A stretch of DNA of 64,000 nt. It comes from Pandoraea oxalativorans. GTDB taxonomy: Bacteria > Pseudomonadota > Gammaproteobacteria > Burkholderiales > Burkholderiaceae. The notes beneath the pieces are model-generated. The model was not told the DNA's origin, did not search any database, and was given only the letters and a program-made list of their open reading frames with translations. The translations under genes and the position numbers were made by a program. Positions 53,848 to 63,760 of the stretch are shown one piece after another (the first letter of the stretch is position 1; each line of letters begins with the position of its first letter). The stretch is taken from positions 1 through 64,000 of the forward strand of contig NZ_CP011520.2 in assembly GCF_000972785.3 (NCBI RefSeq). Reading direction: 5' to 3'.

Positions 53848-54635
53848 GGGTCAGTTGACAATCATGGCGAAAGGGGGTGTTAACTTTCGAAAAAATCTGT
53901 TTACATCCTGTCTTTTGCGGAGAAACAGGATGTCCAGGCTGATGCTCAGCGATGAGCAATACGGGCGAATCGCGTCGTTGCTACCAGGCAAGATCACGGA
54001 CCCGGGGCGAACGGCAGCAGACAACCGGCTGTTCGTCGAGGCCGTGCTCTGGATAGCTCGAACCGGTAGCCCGTGGCGTGATCTACCGCACGATTTCGGA
54101 GCGTGGAACAGCGTGTACAAACGCTTCGCCAGATGGTCCCGGGCGCAGGTGTGGCACGCAGTGTTTGCCGAGCTTGCTGGTGATGCGGACTTCGAGGAAG
54201 CCTTTATCGACAGCACCATCATGCGTGCCCACCAGCATGCAGCCGGCGCAGCCAAAAAAACGGTGATCAGGCGATCGGCCGGTCGCGCGGAGGGCCGAGC
54301 ACCAAGATTCATGCGCTGGTCGAAGCGCTGCCTCTGCTGGGGCAGCTCAAACCGGCCAGGCTGGCGGCTGACAAGGCCTACGATTCGAACGCGATCCTGC
54401 AACATCTGGAAACGGCCGGCATTCAGGCCGTCATCCCCAGTCGCGCCAGTCGTGTTGAACAACGTCCTCTGGACCAACATCTCTACGCCTCGCGTAATCT
54501 GGTCGAACGCTTCTTCTGCCGCATCAAGCAATTCCGTCGCGTTGCCACCCGCTACGACAAACTGTCCGAACGCTTTTCATCATTCGTCGCGCTCGCCGCT
54601 GCTTTCATCTGGCTCCGATGATTGTCAACAGACCC
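53848..54635 (+). mobile_element. IS5-family (IS427-group) element
   Basis: GGGTCAGTTGACAATCA at 53848 and complement of the right end GGGTCTGTTGACAATCA ending at 54635. TA flanks both ends (53846-53847, 54636-54637), a 2-bp duplication as in the IS427 group. Total 788 bp. Confidence 0.9.
53930..54621 (+). CDS. IS427-group transposase, probably made by -1 frameshifting
   Basis: The first frame (MSRLMLSDEQYGRIASLLPG, FVEAVLWIARTGSPWRDLP, AFIDSTIMRAHQHAAGAAKK) ends in a run of seven A (about 54255). After a -1 shift the second frame gives GDQAIGRSRGGLSTKIHALVE, ADKAYDSNAIL (Asp) and RNLVERFFCRIKQFRRVATRYDK (Glu), ending WLR at 54621. This is the known programmed-frameshift arrangement of IS427 elements, so the gene is probably functional despite the two frames. 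Confidence 0.85.
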
Positions 54636-54655
54636 TAGTATTGTTTTTGTCCCGC

Positions 54656-55158
54656 TTATGCCGCGAGTCGATGCTCATAGTAAGGGCGCTCTCGGTCGTC
54701 GAGAATGGCGAATTGTGCCTTCGGTTCGCCGGGCGTCGGGTTGAGCCACGCGTCGACGTGCTCGGGTTTGATCGGAATAATGCAGCGATCGTGGCCCGCT
54801 GCGGCAACTTCCGGAGGGGGCTCGTCGGTGATGGCGGCAAACGAGAGCAGATCCGGTTGGCCCGCGCCCGTCCAGTGCGACCACAGGCACGCCACCAGCA
54901 TACGGCCCCCGGTGTTCGGGCGAAACTCCAGCACCACGTTTTCTTCCTTCTCGCCCGGCGCCAACGCCCGATGCTCCATGCGCGCCCGACTCACGTTCTC
55001 GTAAAACGCGTCGACGATCATCACGCCATGCGTGAGCCCGAACTGGCCTTTCCAGAAGCCTTCGAGATTATCCCGTCTTGCGTTGTAGGTTCCCGGGAAC
55101 CGGGTGTCGTAGTTGGCAGGCTTTCCGGCCGGTCGGCACTGGTAGCGCATGGGCTTCA
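54656..55158 (-). pseudogene. SRAP/YedK-type protein, N-terminally truncated by IS21
   Basis: The remaining about 167 residues contain YNARRDNLEGFWKGQF, GVMIVDAFYENV, LLSFAAITDEPPPEVAAAGHDRCIIPIKPEHVDAWL with the catalytic-region His, and a C-terminal tail. SRAP proteins need Cys2 at the N-terminus to cross-link abasic sites; that end is missing because the IS21 left end starts at 55159. The ATG inside IS21 sequence (55186) is not the native start. Confidence 0.78.
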
Positions 55159-55238
55159 TGTTAGCGCCGATGTAAAACTGACCCACGCGCCGAAGTAAAC
55201 CTGACCCACCTGGGAGAGGATGGCGGTTTTTGCCGCCG

Positions 55239-57037
<1,799 letters not shown>

Positions 57038-57085
57038 TACGCAGCCTGGGTGGGTCAGATTTACTTCGGCGATATGCCGGAAGGC

Positions 57086-58692
57086 GGGGATGCGGCTATT
57101 TTCTTGGACTGTTTTACGTCGTTAGGCCGAGGCTTTCGCGGTACTCGATGGGACTGAGATAGCCAAGGGAGCCTTTGATCCGTTTCTCGTTGTACCAGCG
57201 GACGTAGGCGTTCAATATCTCAACGAACTCCGCGAGGGTCGTTGAGCGCCAGTCTCCTGGATAGAACATCTCGGTCTTCAGCCTGCCGAAGAATCCCTCA
57301 CAGGCCGCGTTGTCTGGGGAACAGGCTTTGCGTGACATGGATCGAATCAGATTAGCCTTTACAATCCGCGATATCCAGCCAGGCCAACGGTAGTGGCCAC
57401 CCCGATCGGAATGCACGATCGGCGTTTTATCTTCTTCAGTCACGGTCTCGATAGCCGCATCCAACATGGTATTCACGAGCTTTGCGTCAGGGCTTGTGCC
57501 AATCGACCAGCTGACTACCATGCCATCGAAGCAGTCGATCATGGGCGACAGATATACCTTTCCCGCAGGAATCTGGAACTCGGAGATATCCGTCACCCAC
57601 TTTTCGTTGGGGGCGTCAGCATGGAAATCGCGATTGATGATGTTATCCGGGGCCGGGCTGATTTCCCCGATATAAGAACGGTATCGGCGCCGCCTGGGCC
57701 TGGCCGCACGGAGGCCGCCTTGTTTCATGAGGCGACGCACGACCTTCTCCGATAGAAACACACGTTGCCGGCCGAGCGCTGCCTGCACCCGGCGATAGCC
57801 GTAGGATCGGTGATTGTCCTCGAAGATCTCTGCAACGGTACGACGGACTTCTGCATATTTGTCGGCAACCCGTATGGAGGACCGATGGTAGAAGTAGGAG
57901 CTGCGCGCCAGGGCCAACCGCGCCAGCAGCTCAGCCAAACTGTATTCGTCTCTCAGGGCGTCAACCAGCGTCGTCTTCTCCCGGTTGCTCAGGAGCGGCA
58001 GGTCGACGCCCAGGTCTTTTTTTACGAGTTCATTCGCCTTCTTCAGCAGGTCGTGTTCAAGCTGCAGATTGCGGATGTCGCGTCGGAGCCCTTCGACCTG
58101 TCGCTCCAGTTCGTCCCGATCCGTCTCTGCAGGTGTTCGCTTGTCGCGTTTCATGGATGCAGGGGCCTCTCGGCCGAGTAACTGGTTCTTCCAGTTGTAC
58201 AGGGTCACCCTGTCGACGTCCAGCTTTCGCGCCAACGCCTGCGCACTTCCTTCACGTGTGCAGAGTTCGTACACGGCGGCCTGTCTGGACGCCAATGACG
58301 CGGCTGGTCGACCTGCCTTGCCAACCACGCATCTCCTGGTTTCCGGATAACGCTCGCGAACCCACGCCGTCAGCATCTGGCGACAGGGATAGCCTAACGC
58401 CCTGAGAGTGTAGGCGAAGCAGCGTCCGTGGTTGACGTAGTGCTCGAGTGCTACGTTCTTCTGGTCTTCTGAATACTTCGGCTTTCCGCGAACATACTCC
58501 TTCCGCAAATCGCCCCTCTTCTCGAATTCGTCACACCACGCCTTGAGAGAATTCTTCGTCGGGTAACCCAACTGGCGGATGGCCGCCTTAATGCGCCTCC
58601 CGAGTTTCAGATACAGCTCGACCGCCCGAACGCGGTCTTCGTATGAATACATGGACTACCTCCAGGTAGTCCAAGATTTTGTCCGCATCCCC
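57086..58692 (-). mobile_element. IS-C copy 2 (single-ORF IS3-family element), complete
   Basis: GGGGATGCGG at 57086 and its complement at 58692 are the ends; TCTTGGACT follows in both. GGC at 57083-57085 and 58693-58695 is a 3-bp target duplication. The total of 1607 bp has one ORF. Located within the right end of an IS21 element. Confidence 0.92.
57114..58652 (-). CDS. IS3-family transposase as one 512-residue OrfAB polypeptide
   Basis: The protein starts MYSYEDRVRAVELYLKLGRR. It contains two HTH-like segments (IKAAIRQLGYPTKNSLKAW, ARKLDVDRVTLYNWKNQLLG), a coiled coil (ERQVEGLRRDIRNLQLEHDLL), then the OrfB part: SYGYRRVQAALGRQ, WVTDISEFQIPAGKVYLSPMIDCFDGM (Asp), PIVHSDRGGHYRWPGW (Asp), NAACEGFFGRLKTEM (Glu). 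Most IS3 elements need a frameshift to make OrfAB; here the fusion is encoded in one frame. Intact; the equal of the split copy at 32541-36617. Confidence 0.92.
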   Translation of the reverse strand: MYSYEDRVRAVELYLKLGRRIKAAIRQLGYPTKNSLKAWCDEFEKRGDLRKEYVRGKPKYSEDQKNVALEHYVNHGRCFAYTLRALGYPCRQMLTAWVRERYPETRRCVVGKAGRPAASLASRQAAVYELCTREGSAQALARKLDVDRVTLYNWKNQLLGREAPASMKRDKRTPAETDRDELERQVEGLRRDIRNLQLEHDLLKKANELVKKDLGVDLPLLSNREKTTLVDALRDEYSLAELLARLALARSSYFYHRSSIRVADKYAEVRRTVAEIFEDNHRSYGYRRVQAALGRQRVFLSEKVVRRLMKQGGLRAARPRRRRYRSYIGEISPAPDNIINRDFHADAPNEKWVTDISEFQIPAGKVYLSPMIDCFDGMVVSWSIGTSPDAKLVNTMLDAAIETVTEEDKTPIVHSDRGGHYRWPGWISRIVKANLIRSMSRKACSPDNAACEGFFGRLKTEMFYPGDWRSTTLAEFVEILNAYVRWYNEKRIKGSLGYLSPIEYRESLGLTT

Positions 58693-58721
58693 GGCGGGTC
58701 AGATTTCAGTCGGCGTTGACA

Positions 58722-58997
58722 CGTAGCCTTGTTATCGCGCCAGAACCCGCGGGGCGGATGACATGCAGATCCGCTAAACCCTTCTCGTACCTGTGACGTG
58801 AGGCAGCGCCCTCCTGCGAGCGATGATTCCGTAAACCTGCTCCCCGTCCAAAGTTCGAAAGAACTTATCGCCGTCGGCATTTATACCAGAGCCTATGAGG
58901 CAGCGTCGACGCGAGGCCGGTGCCCCGGCAGGGGCGGAGCCAACCCGAGGCGCTCCGGCTCGGCTTTCTCCGTGGGCCATTCGTCATGGTGCCCGCA
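58722..58997. other. Gap between IS21 and the IS6 composite
   Basis: A degenerate minus-strand frame (NADGDKFFRTLDGEQVYGII, ARRRALPHV) may be a relic of a gene, but I do not recognise it. Nothing else was seen. Confidence 0.35.
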
Positions 58998-59006
58998 CTT
59001 TGAGTC

Positions 59007-59850
59007 GGTTCTGTCGCGATAACGAAGTTGCGCGGAAGCGAAGCCAGGGGCGCGTTGGTTTTTACGCGGCCAGTGCATAGAATTGCTCAGCAGGGGACGC
59101 ACGGCGTCCCTTTGGGGCAAACATCTGCCCTTTGCGAATCATGTGCATGGCCTCGATGCCGCCCAGGACGATGCGGGCACAACGGAAATTCTGGAAGCCC
59201 AGCATCGGTCTGACGCGCCGTTTGATCGCGCGGTGGTCCTGCTCGACAAGGTTGTTCAGGTACTTGTTCTGGCGGATTTCGATGGGCGTCTCGCGCTGGG
59301 CGCCCAGCGCCTGCAGCGCGGCGCGGTTCGCCCCGCTTTTGTCAACGGTGACGGTCTTGGGCGTGCCCCGCCCGGCGATGGCTTTTTCGAAGAACCGGCG
59401 CGCGGCGGCGGTATCGCGGCGTGCGCATAGCAGAAAATCAATGGTGTGGCCCGCCTTGTCCACCGCCCGGTAGAGGTATTTCCACTGGCCTCTGACCCGA
59501 ATATAAGTCTCGTCCATGCGCCAGCTCTCACCGACTGGGCGCAGGCGGCGACGTATCGCTTTCTCGAAAACCGGCAGCAACTTGATCACCCAGCGATGGA
59601 TCGTCGAGTGGTCCACCGCCACGCCTCGCTCGGCCATCATTTCCTCCAGATCTCGCGAGCTCAGCGAATAGGCTACGTACCAGCGCACGCACTGCAACAT
59701 AACCTCCAACGGGTAGTGCAACCGCTTCAGGACCTTGGCGATGCCTGCGGGCAAGGGCTTTCTCGGCGGTGTGGCTGCATGCTTCATCGACTGGGTTCCC
59801 AGTGCTCGAAACCGTGGAGTCTACCTGACTACCCCTATTGCGACGGAACC
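59007..59850 (-). mobile_element. IS6-family element (IS6-A) copy 1
   Basis: GGTTCTGTCGC at 59007 and the complement of the right end, GGTTCCGTCGC, ending at 59850, bound 844 bp with one complete transposase. Confidence 0.88.
59062..59787 (-). CDS. IS6-family transposase
   Basis: The 241-residue protein has LHYPLEVMLQCVRWYVAYSLSSRDLEEMMAERGV, WRMDETYIRVRGQWKYLYRAVDK (Asp), KTVTVDKSGANRAAL (Asp) and YLNNLVEQDHRAIKRRV (Glu), and the family end MHMIRKGQM. It is full length for IS6. It is intact and could supply transposase for the damaged copy 2. Confidence 0.93.
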   Translation of the reverse strand: MKHAATPPRKPLPAGIAKVLKRLHYPLEVMLQCVRWYVAYSLSSRDLEEMMAERGVAVDHSTIHRWVIKLLPVFEKAIRRRLRPVGESWRMDETYIRVRGQWKYLYRAVDKAGHTIDFLLCARRDTAAARRFFEKAIAGRGTPKTVTVDKSGANRAALQALGAQRETPIEIRQNKYLNNLVEQDHRAIKRRVRPMLGFQNFRCARIVLGGIEAMHMIRKGQMFAPKGRRASPAEQFYALAA

Positions 59851-60097
59851 GGCGTTTCTGGCCGCCCGGCTCAACTTTGAGTCCGTGATCGACAAAAACG
59901 CCGCGAAGCTGACCGACGCTGGTCGCCACGCGGCGGCGCAGATTGGCAACCAACTCAACCAGGGTGCCGCGCAGCTCGTCGCGGCGAACCTCGCGCTTGA
60001 GCGCAAGATGGGGCGGTTCGTGCTGCTGCTCGTCGGCTTCGCGCTCGTTGCGGGGGCGGTAGGTGGATTCGTCGGCGCCCGGCTGGCGGGCCTCTGA
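59851..60097 (+). pseudogene. C-terminal part of a small membrane protein
   Basis: Directly after the IS6 end the frame reads FLAARLNFESVIDKNAAKLTDAG, an amphipathic helix (QIGNQLNQGAAQLVAANLAL) and one membrane segment (FVLLLVGFALVAGAVGGFVGA), ending at 60097. The N-terminus lies beyond the IS6 insertion. A degenerate relative is at 41387-41740. I do not recognise the family. Confidence 0.5.
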
Positions 60098-60173
60098 GGC
60101 ACGGACGCTGAAAGACGGGCGGTCATCGTGCTATCGCCCCGACCACAAGCATCGCCACAAACAGCGCCTTACA

Positions 60174-60617
60174 TCAACGGCAGCGCGTCGTGATTGCAGG
60201 CCATGGTGGCTGGGCGGACGATGTCACTGCCGCATGGGGCGTTGCCACGCTACCGGTTTCCGGATCTGCCAGTTTCGTCGTCTCCTGCGAGCGCCTGATG
60301 CCTCGCCATACAAGCACGCTGAGGCCGCCCCACTGGAGAATGCGGCGGACACCGCGTCCGACCCGCGTATGCGACAAGCCACTGAGGGCCAGCGAGGCCA
60401 CCGAATTAAGCGGGTAGCGTTGCAGCAAACCGGCGAGCGTGGGGTCGGCGTTGGCCATGTTTGCGCGGCTGCTCAGGCTCGAAAGCCTGGCAAAACCGCC
60501 AGGGAGCAGATAGCGAACCCAGCCAAGGTTGCGCAGCCGCTCGCGCGCGACGTGCGTGGCCTGAATCAGTTCGGCGCGCTCGACAGCGATGCGCGTGAGC
60601 ACGATTTCCTTGCGCAT
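60174..60617 (-). CDS. YqjK-like protein
   Basis: From the ATG at 60617 (MRKEIVLTRIAVERAELIQA) the frame gives about 147 residues with LLQRYPLNSVASLALSGLS and VRRILQWGGLSVLVWRGIR, a basic helix plus a hydrophobic stretch. This fits YqjK-type proteins, which follow yqjE in many beta- and gammaproteobacteria. It lies downstream of the yqjE fragment in the same direction, supporting the assignment. Function unknown. Confidence 0.6.
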   Translation of the reverse strand: MRKEIVLTRIAVERAELIQATHVARERLRNLGWVRYLLPGGFARLSSLSSRANMANADPTLAGLLQRYPLNSVASLALSGLSHTRVGRGVRRILQWGGLSVLVWRGIRRSQETTKLADPETGSVATPHAAVTSSAQPPWPAITTRCR

Positions 60618-60717
60618 GGCGAGGAGGTTATGACGCGTGAGAAGCGAAGGGCGCGGGTGTCGTGGCGACGAAGTCCGGCGTGAAGGACGCTGTTGCGGTG
60701 GCACGATCGGTTCTCCT

Positions 60718-61029
60718 TCAATCCGCACGCAGCGCGTTGCGGTCCTTTTTGAATTCGGTCAGTGTGGCTTCGAATGGCAACGGGGCCTCACGCAAAATAT
60801 CGCGGGCACGGGTGGCGCACCAGCCCGCGAGCAGAAAATACACGATAACAACGCCGGTGACGGCCGGCAGGCGATACGTGTCCCAGAAAACCACGATCAT
60901 CAGCGCGGTGAGTGACATGAGTGCGAGGACACCGAAGAGCATCGCGGCAAGGCCGAGGAAGGCGACGCCCAGGCGTTCTTTCTCTTCGGACAGTTCGATG
61001 CCGATGAGCTCAAGGCGCGACTGAAAATC
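60718..61029 (-). pseudogene. YqjE-like holin-superfamily membrane protein, N-terminally cut by IS6
   Basis: The frame begins at the IS6 junction and reads RLELIGIELSEEKERLGVAF, then two membrane segments (LGLAAMLFGVLALMSLTALMIVV, LPAVTGVVIVYFLLAGWCA) and a charged tail (EATLTEFKKDRNALRAD). RLEL-x-x-IELxEEK plus the membrane hairpin is the YqjE (phage holin-like) pattern. About 20 N-terminal residues are missing. Confidence 0.72.
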
Positions 61030-61871
61030 GGTTCTGTCGCGATAATGAAGTTACGCCGAAGCGAAGCCAGGGGCGCGTTGGTTTTACGCGGCCCGTGCAT
61101 AGAATTGCTCAGCAGGGGACGCACGGCGTCCCTTTGGGGCAAGCATTTGCCCCTTGCGAATCATGTGCATGGTCTCGATGCCGCCCAGGACAATGCGGGC
61201 ACAACGGAAATTCTGGAAACCCGGCATCGGTCTGACGCGCCGTTTGATCGCGCGGTGGTCCTGCTCGACAAGGTTGTTCAGGTACTTGTTCTGGCGGATT
61301 TCGATGGGCGTCTCGCGCTGGGCGCCCAGCGCCTGCAGCGCGGCGCGGTTCGCCCCGCTTTTGTCAACGGTGACGGTCTTCGGCGTGCCCCGCCCGGCGA
61401 TGGCTTTTTCAAAGAACCGGTGCGCGGCGGCGGTTTCGCGGCGTGCGCATAGCAGAAAATCAATGGTGTGGCCCGCCTTGTCCACCGCCCGGTAGAGGTA
61501 TTTCCACTGGCCTCTGACCCGAATATAAGTCTCGTCCATGCGCCACCTGTCACCGACTGGGCGCAGGCGGCGACGTATCGCTTTCTCGAAAACCGGCAGC
61601 AACTTGATCACCCAGCGATGGACATCGAGTGGTCCACCGCCACGCCTCGCTCGGCCATCATTTCCTCCAGTTCCCGCACGCTCAGCGAATAGGCTACGTA
61701 TCAGCGGACGCACTGCAACATAACCTCCAACGGGTAGTGCAACCGCTTCAGGACCTTGGCGATGCCTGCGGGCAAGGGCTTTCTCGGCGGTGTGGCTGCG
61801 CGCTTCATCGACTGGGTTCCCAGTGCTCGAAACCGTGGAGTCTACCTGACTACCCCTATTGCGACGGAACC
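61030..61871 (-). mobile_element. IS6-A copy 2
   Basis: Same ends and orientation as copy 1 (GGTTCTGTCGC at 61030, complement of GGTTCCGTCGC ending at 61871), nearly identical sequence, but with a one-base length change in the transposase gene. Confidence 0.88.
61084..61808 (-). pseudogene. IS6-family transposase, frameshifted
   Basis: It equals the transposase of copy 1, but near 61622 the sequence GGATCGTCGAG of copy 1 is replaced by GGACATCGAG, one base shorter. The N-terminal about 60 residues are out of frame with the DDE part, which begins VHRWVIKLLPVFEKAIRRR. The catalytic blocks MDETYIRVRGQW and VEQDHRAIKRR remain. Confidence 0.88.
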
Positions 61872-61953
61872 GAGCAATTCTATGCACTGGCCGCGTAAAA
61901 ACCAACCTGCCCCTGGCTTCGCTTCGGCGTAACTTCATTATCGCGACAGAACC
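61872..61953 (+). repeat. Inverted 82-bp copy of the IS6-A left end
   Basis: Its complement starts GGTTCTGTCGCGATAATG and runs to the end of the transposase gene (AGAATTGCTC), matching 59007-59088 and 61030-61111. It is fused directly to the right end of copy 2. Confidence 0.88.
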
Positions 61954-62174
61954 CTTTGAGTCTCCGGGCATTTGACCGAGGTGAAAGGCATGAATGCTGC
62001 TATCAGTAGCCAGCGCGCCTGCGCGCGATCGCCGTGGGCCGCTCGGCATGCCCGCGCGTAGAGCCCCATTCTTGCGGCGAATCCCTTCCGTCGTCGGCGG
62101 TCGCCACGTCGCATCTCACGTGTGAGCTGAACTCATGACCACGTACCAAGCCAATCCATCGAGGAGAATTGCAG
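61954..62174. other. Leader region of the AT-rich gene
   Basis: 221 bases with no gene. It starts with the CTTTGAGTC repeat and ends with GAGGAG 8 bases before the ATG at 62175. I looked for a TTCG-N16-TTCG element (HrpB-type regulation of type III effectors) and found none. Confidence 0.4.
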
Positions 62175-63518
62175 ATGATAAATGCGACGAACACTATATG
62201 CGGTTATAAATCAATATATCAAAGACAACACCCAAACAACAAGTCTTCCACTATGAGATGCACCAATACGGCTCACGTGTATTTTCATAACGACGACTCC
62301 TCAAAAATTGAGCTAATTCAGCAGCCCGAACCGTGCAAGTTCAATCCAGGGTTTTATGAGGCGAGTGTGAATTATGAGATTTCCACTGAAAAAATAGCTG
62401 AAGTGATAACGGATAGCATAAGGGAGTTTTTGAAAAACAATACCAAATGTCAGAATGTGAACGTTAAATTTCACAGTTTCGATAACGATTCCTCGGAAAG
62501 GATGAGGGAAGTCGTGGGGATTGTAACTAAAAATTTTCCTGGCGTGGAAATTAAGGCAACAAGCAAGGCAATTAGCCATTTAACACTAACGGAAAGCCGG
62601 CTTAGAAATAGAATGGCTCGCTATGCGGCCGAGTTAAACAAAAATCCAAACCTTAAATACGAAATGGATTTTTATATCTCGAATGGCACTGGAAGAAGCG
62701 CCAGAACGAGTGACGAGTTTTTCAAAGAAAGTGAAAATCTGAATTGCAAATATCGAGATGAGGTAAGCAAAAATATTAAGGGCATGCGTTACGTGACAGA
62801 AAACACAAGCTTACAGTATTTTTATGAGGGTGAGGATTTATCCGGAGCTTTGGATAAATTGGTTGCGCAAGAGCCTTTTGTTTTGGATTGCAGGTTGTTT
62901 GTTAATTTGTGCTTTACTCTATCAATAAGGGACGAGCTTGGTCGTGATATTTTTAACGAGCGAGTATCAAGCAATCTCGGAGGGAAATTTTTATTGGAAG
63001 TGTCAGATATCAACAAATTATTGGATCCCATGGGGCTGAAGATCGGCTTGAAATATCAGGGGGATCACAATAAAGGAGACGTTCTATTTATTAGAAGCTT
63101 GAATGCCTCCGTGTTTCATCCCGCATCCGCATCGAATTCCAGTAATTTAATTTGCCTTGGCAAGAACTCGGCGGCCGATAATCAACTTATGTTTCAGGGG
63201 TTTGGGGAGGGTTCGCCTTTAACGTTAGCGGAGTGGAAGGTGCATATGGCCGACATGGCTAAATGCAATTTAAGTTACGCCGATCTACAATTATTGTCAT
63301 TAAATTGTAAATCCAGCAAAATTCCAAATGATGGGGATATTAGTTACAAAAAAGCTTGGGATGAAATTCAAAAGGTAAACGGAAGCGAATTATTGATTAA
63401 TGAGTTAGATCTGCTTGCGTATAAAGATATGCGGAGCCTATACGATACTTCAGGCATTTCAATGCCCGACGGTTTGATCGGCGAACACATACATGTCGTC
63501 GGCCTGATGACGCTCTAG
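62175..63518 (+). CDS. AT-rich putative secreted protein resembling Tgl-type protein-glutamine gamma-glutamyltransferase
   Basis: The 447-residue protein starts MINATNTICGYKSIYQRQHP; ATG 62175 has GAGGAG at ideal spacing, while a TTG two codons upstream does not. Its base composition is far more AT-rich than its neighbours, a sign of transfer. There is no signal peptide or membrane segment. Residues about 232-345 recall the core of bacterial Tgl transglutaminases: FVLDCRLFVNLCFTLSIRDELG (Asp-Cys at the start of a hydrophobic helix), GDVLFIRS, NLICLGKN and FQGFGEGSPLTLAEW. The catalytic Cys would be Cys236 in DC-R-L. The remote match is from memory and not verified. The Ser/Asn-rich N-terminus would suit a secreted effector. 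Confidence 0.55.
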   Translation: MINATNTICGYKSIYQRQHPNNKSSTMRCTNTAHVYFHNDDSSKIELIQQPEPCKFNPGFYEASVNYEISTEKIAEVITDSIREFLKNNTKCQNVNVKFHSFDNDSSERMREVVGIVTKNFPGVEIKATSKAISHLTLTESRLRNRMARYAAELNKNPNLKYEMDFYISNGTGRSARTSDEFFKESENLNCKYRDEVSKNIKGMRYVTENTSLQYFYEGEDLSGALDKLVAQEPFVLDCRLFVNLCFTLSIRDELGRDIFNERVSSNLGGKFLLEVSDINKLLDPMGLKIGLKYQGDHNKGDVLFIRSLNASVFHPASASNSSNLICLGKNSAADNQLMFQGFGEGSPLTLAEWKVHMADMAKCNLSYADLQLLSLNCKSSKIPNDGDISYKKAWDEIQKVNGSELLINELDLLAYKDMRSLYDTSGISMPDGLIGEHIHVVGLMTL

Positions 63519-63526
63519 CGGGCGGG

Positions 63527-63760
63527 GATATTGTCAGGTTGTTCGGTTGTGTGGGCGTAGCATGCGGCATGAAAAAGACTTCCGTCAGCCCTCAGCGCTC
63601 GAGCGAGGACACGATCTCGTTCAAAGGCGACCGATTTCCGCCTGACATTATCAGCTATGCAGTGTGGTTGTATGACCGTTTCCCGCTGAGCCTGCGCAGG
63701 GTCGAGGGGTCGAAGAAATGTGGGCCGCCCGGGATGACCGCGAGACGGTACGGGGCTGGG
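63527..63760 (+). pseudogene. IS6-B-like remnant
   Basis: ATATTGTCAGGTTGTTCGG (63532 onward) matches the left terminus at 139, and MKKTSVSPQRSSEDTISFKG, then RFPPDIISYAVWLYDRFPLS, equal the start of the IS6-B transposase. It then decays into unrelated frames. A further GGTATTGTCAGG-like end lies at 63850. Confidence 0.75.

Larger units (their letters stand above)
59007..61953. mobile_element. Composite IS6 unit with 82-bp terminal inverted repeats
   Basis: The unit runs from an intact IS6 copy (59007-59850) through a 1.18-kb passenger to a second IS6 copy in the same direction (61030-61871), then an inverted 82-bp piece of an IS6 left end (61872-61953). The outer ends are therefore inverted copies of each other (GGTTCTGTCGCGATAA and complement). 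CTTTGAGTC occurs immediately outside both ends (58998-59006 and 61954-61962), which looks like a target duplication for the whole unit. Confidence 0.75.

Noticed and set aside
55159..55186. Native start of the SRAP protein
   Set aside because: The first nine codons of the open frame lie in the IS21 end; SRAP proteins need Met-Cys at the N-terminus.
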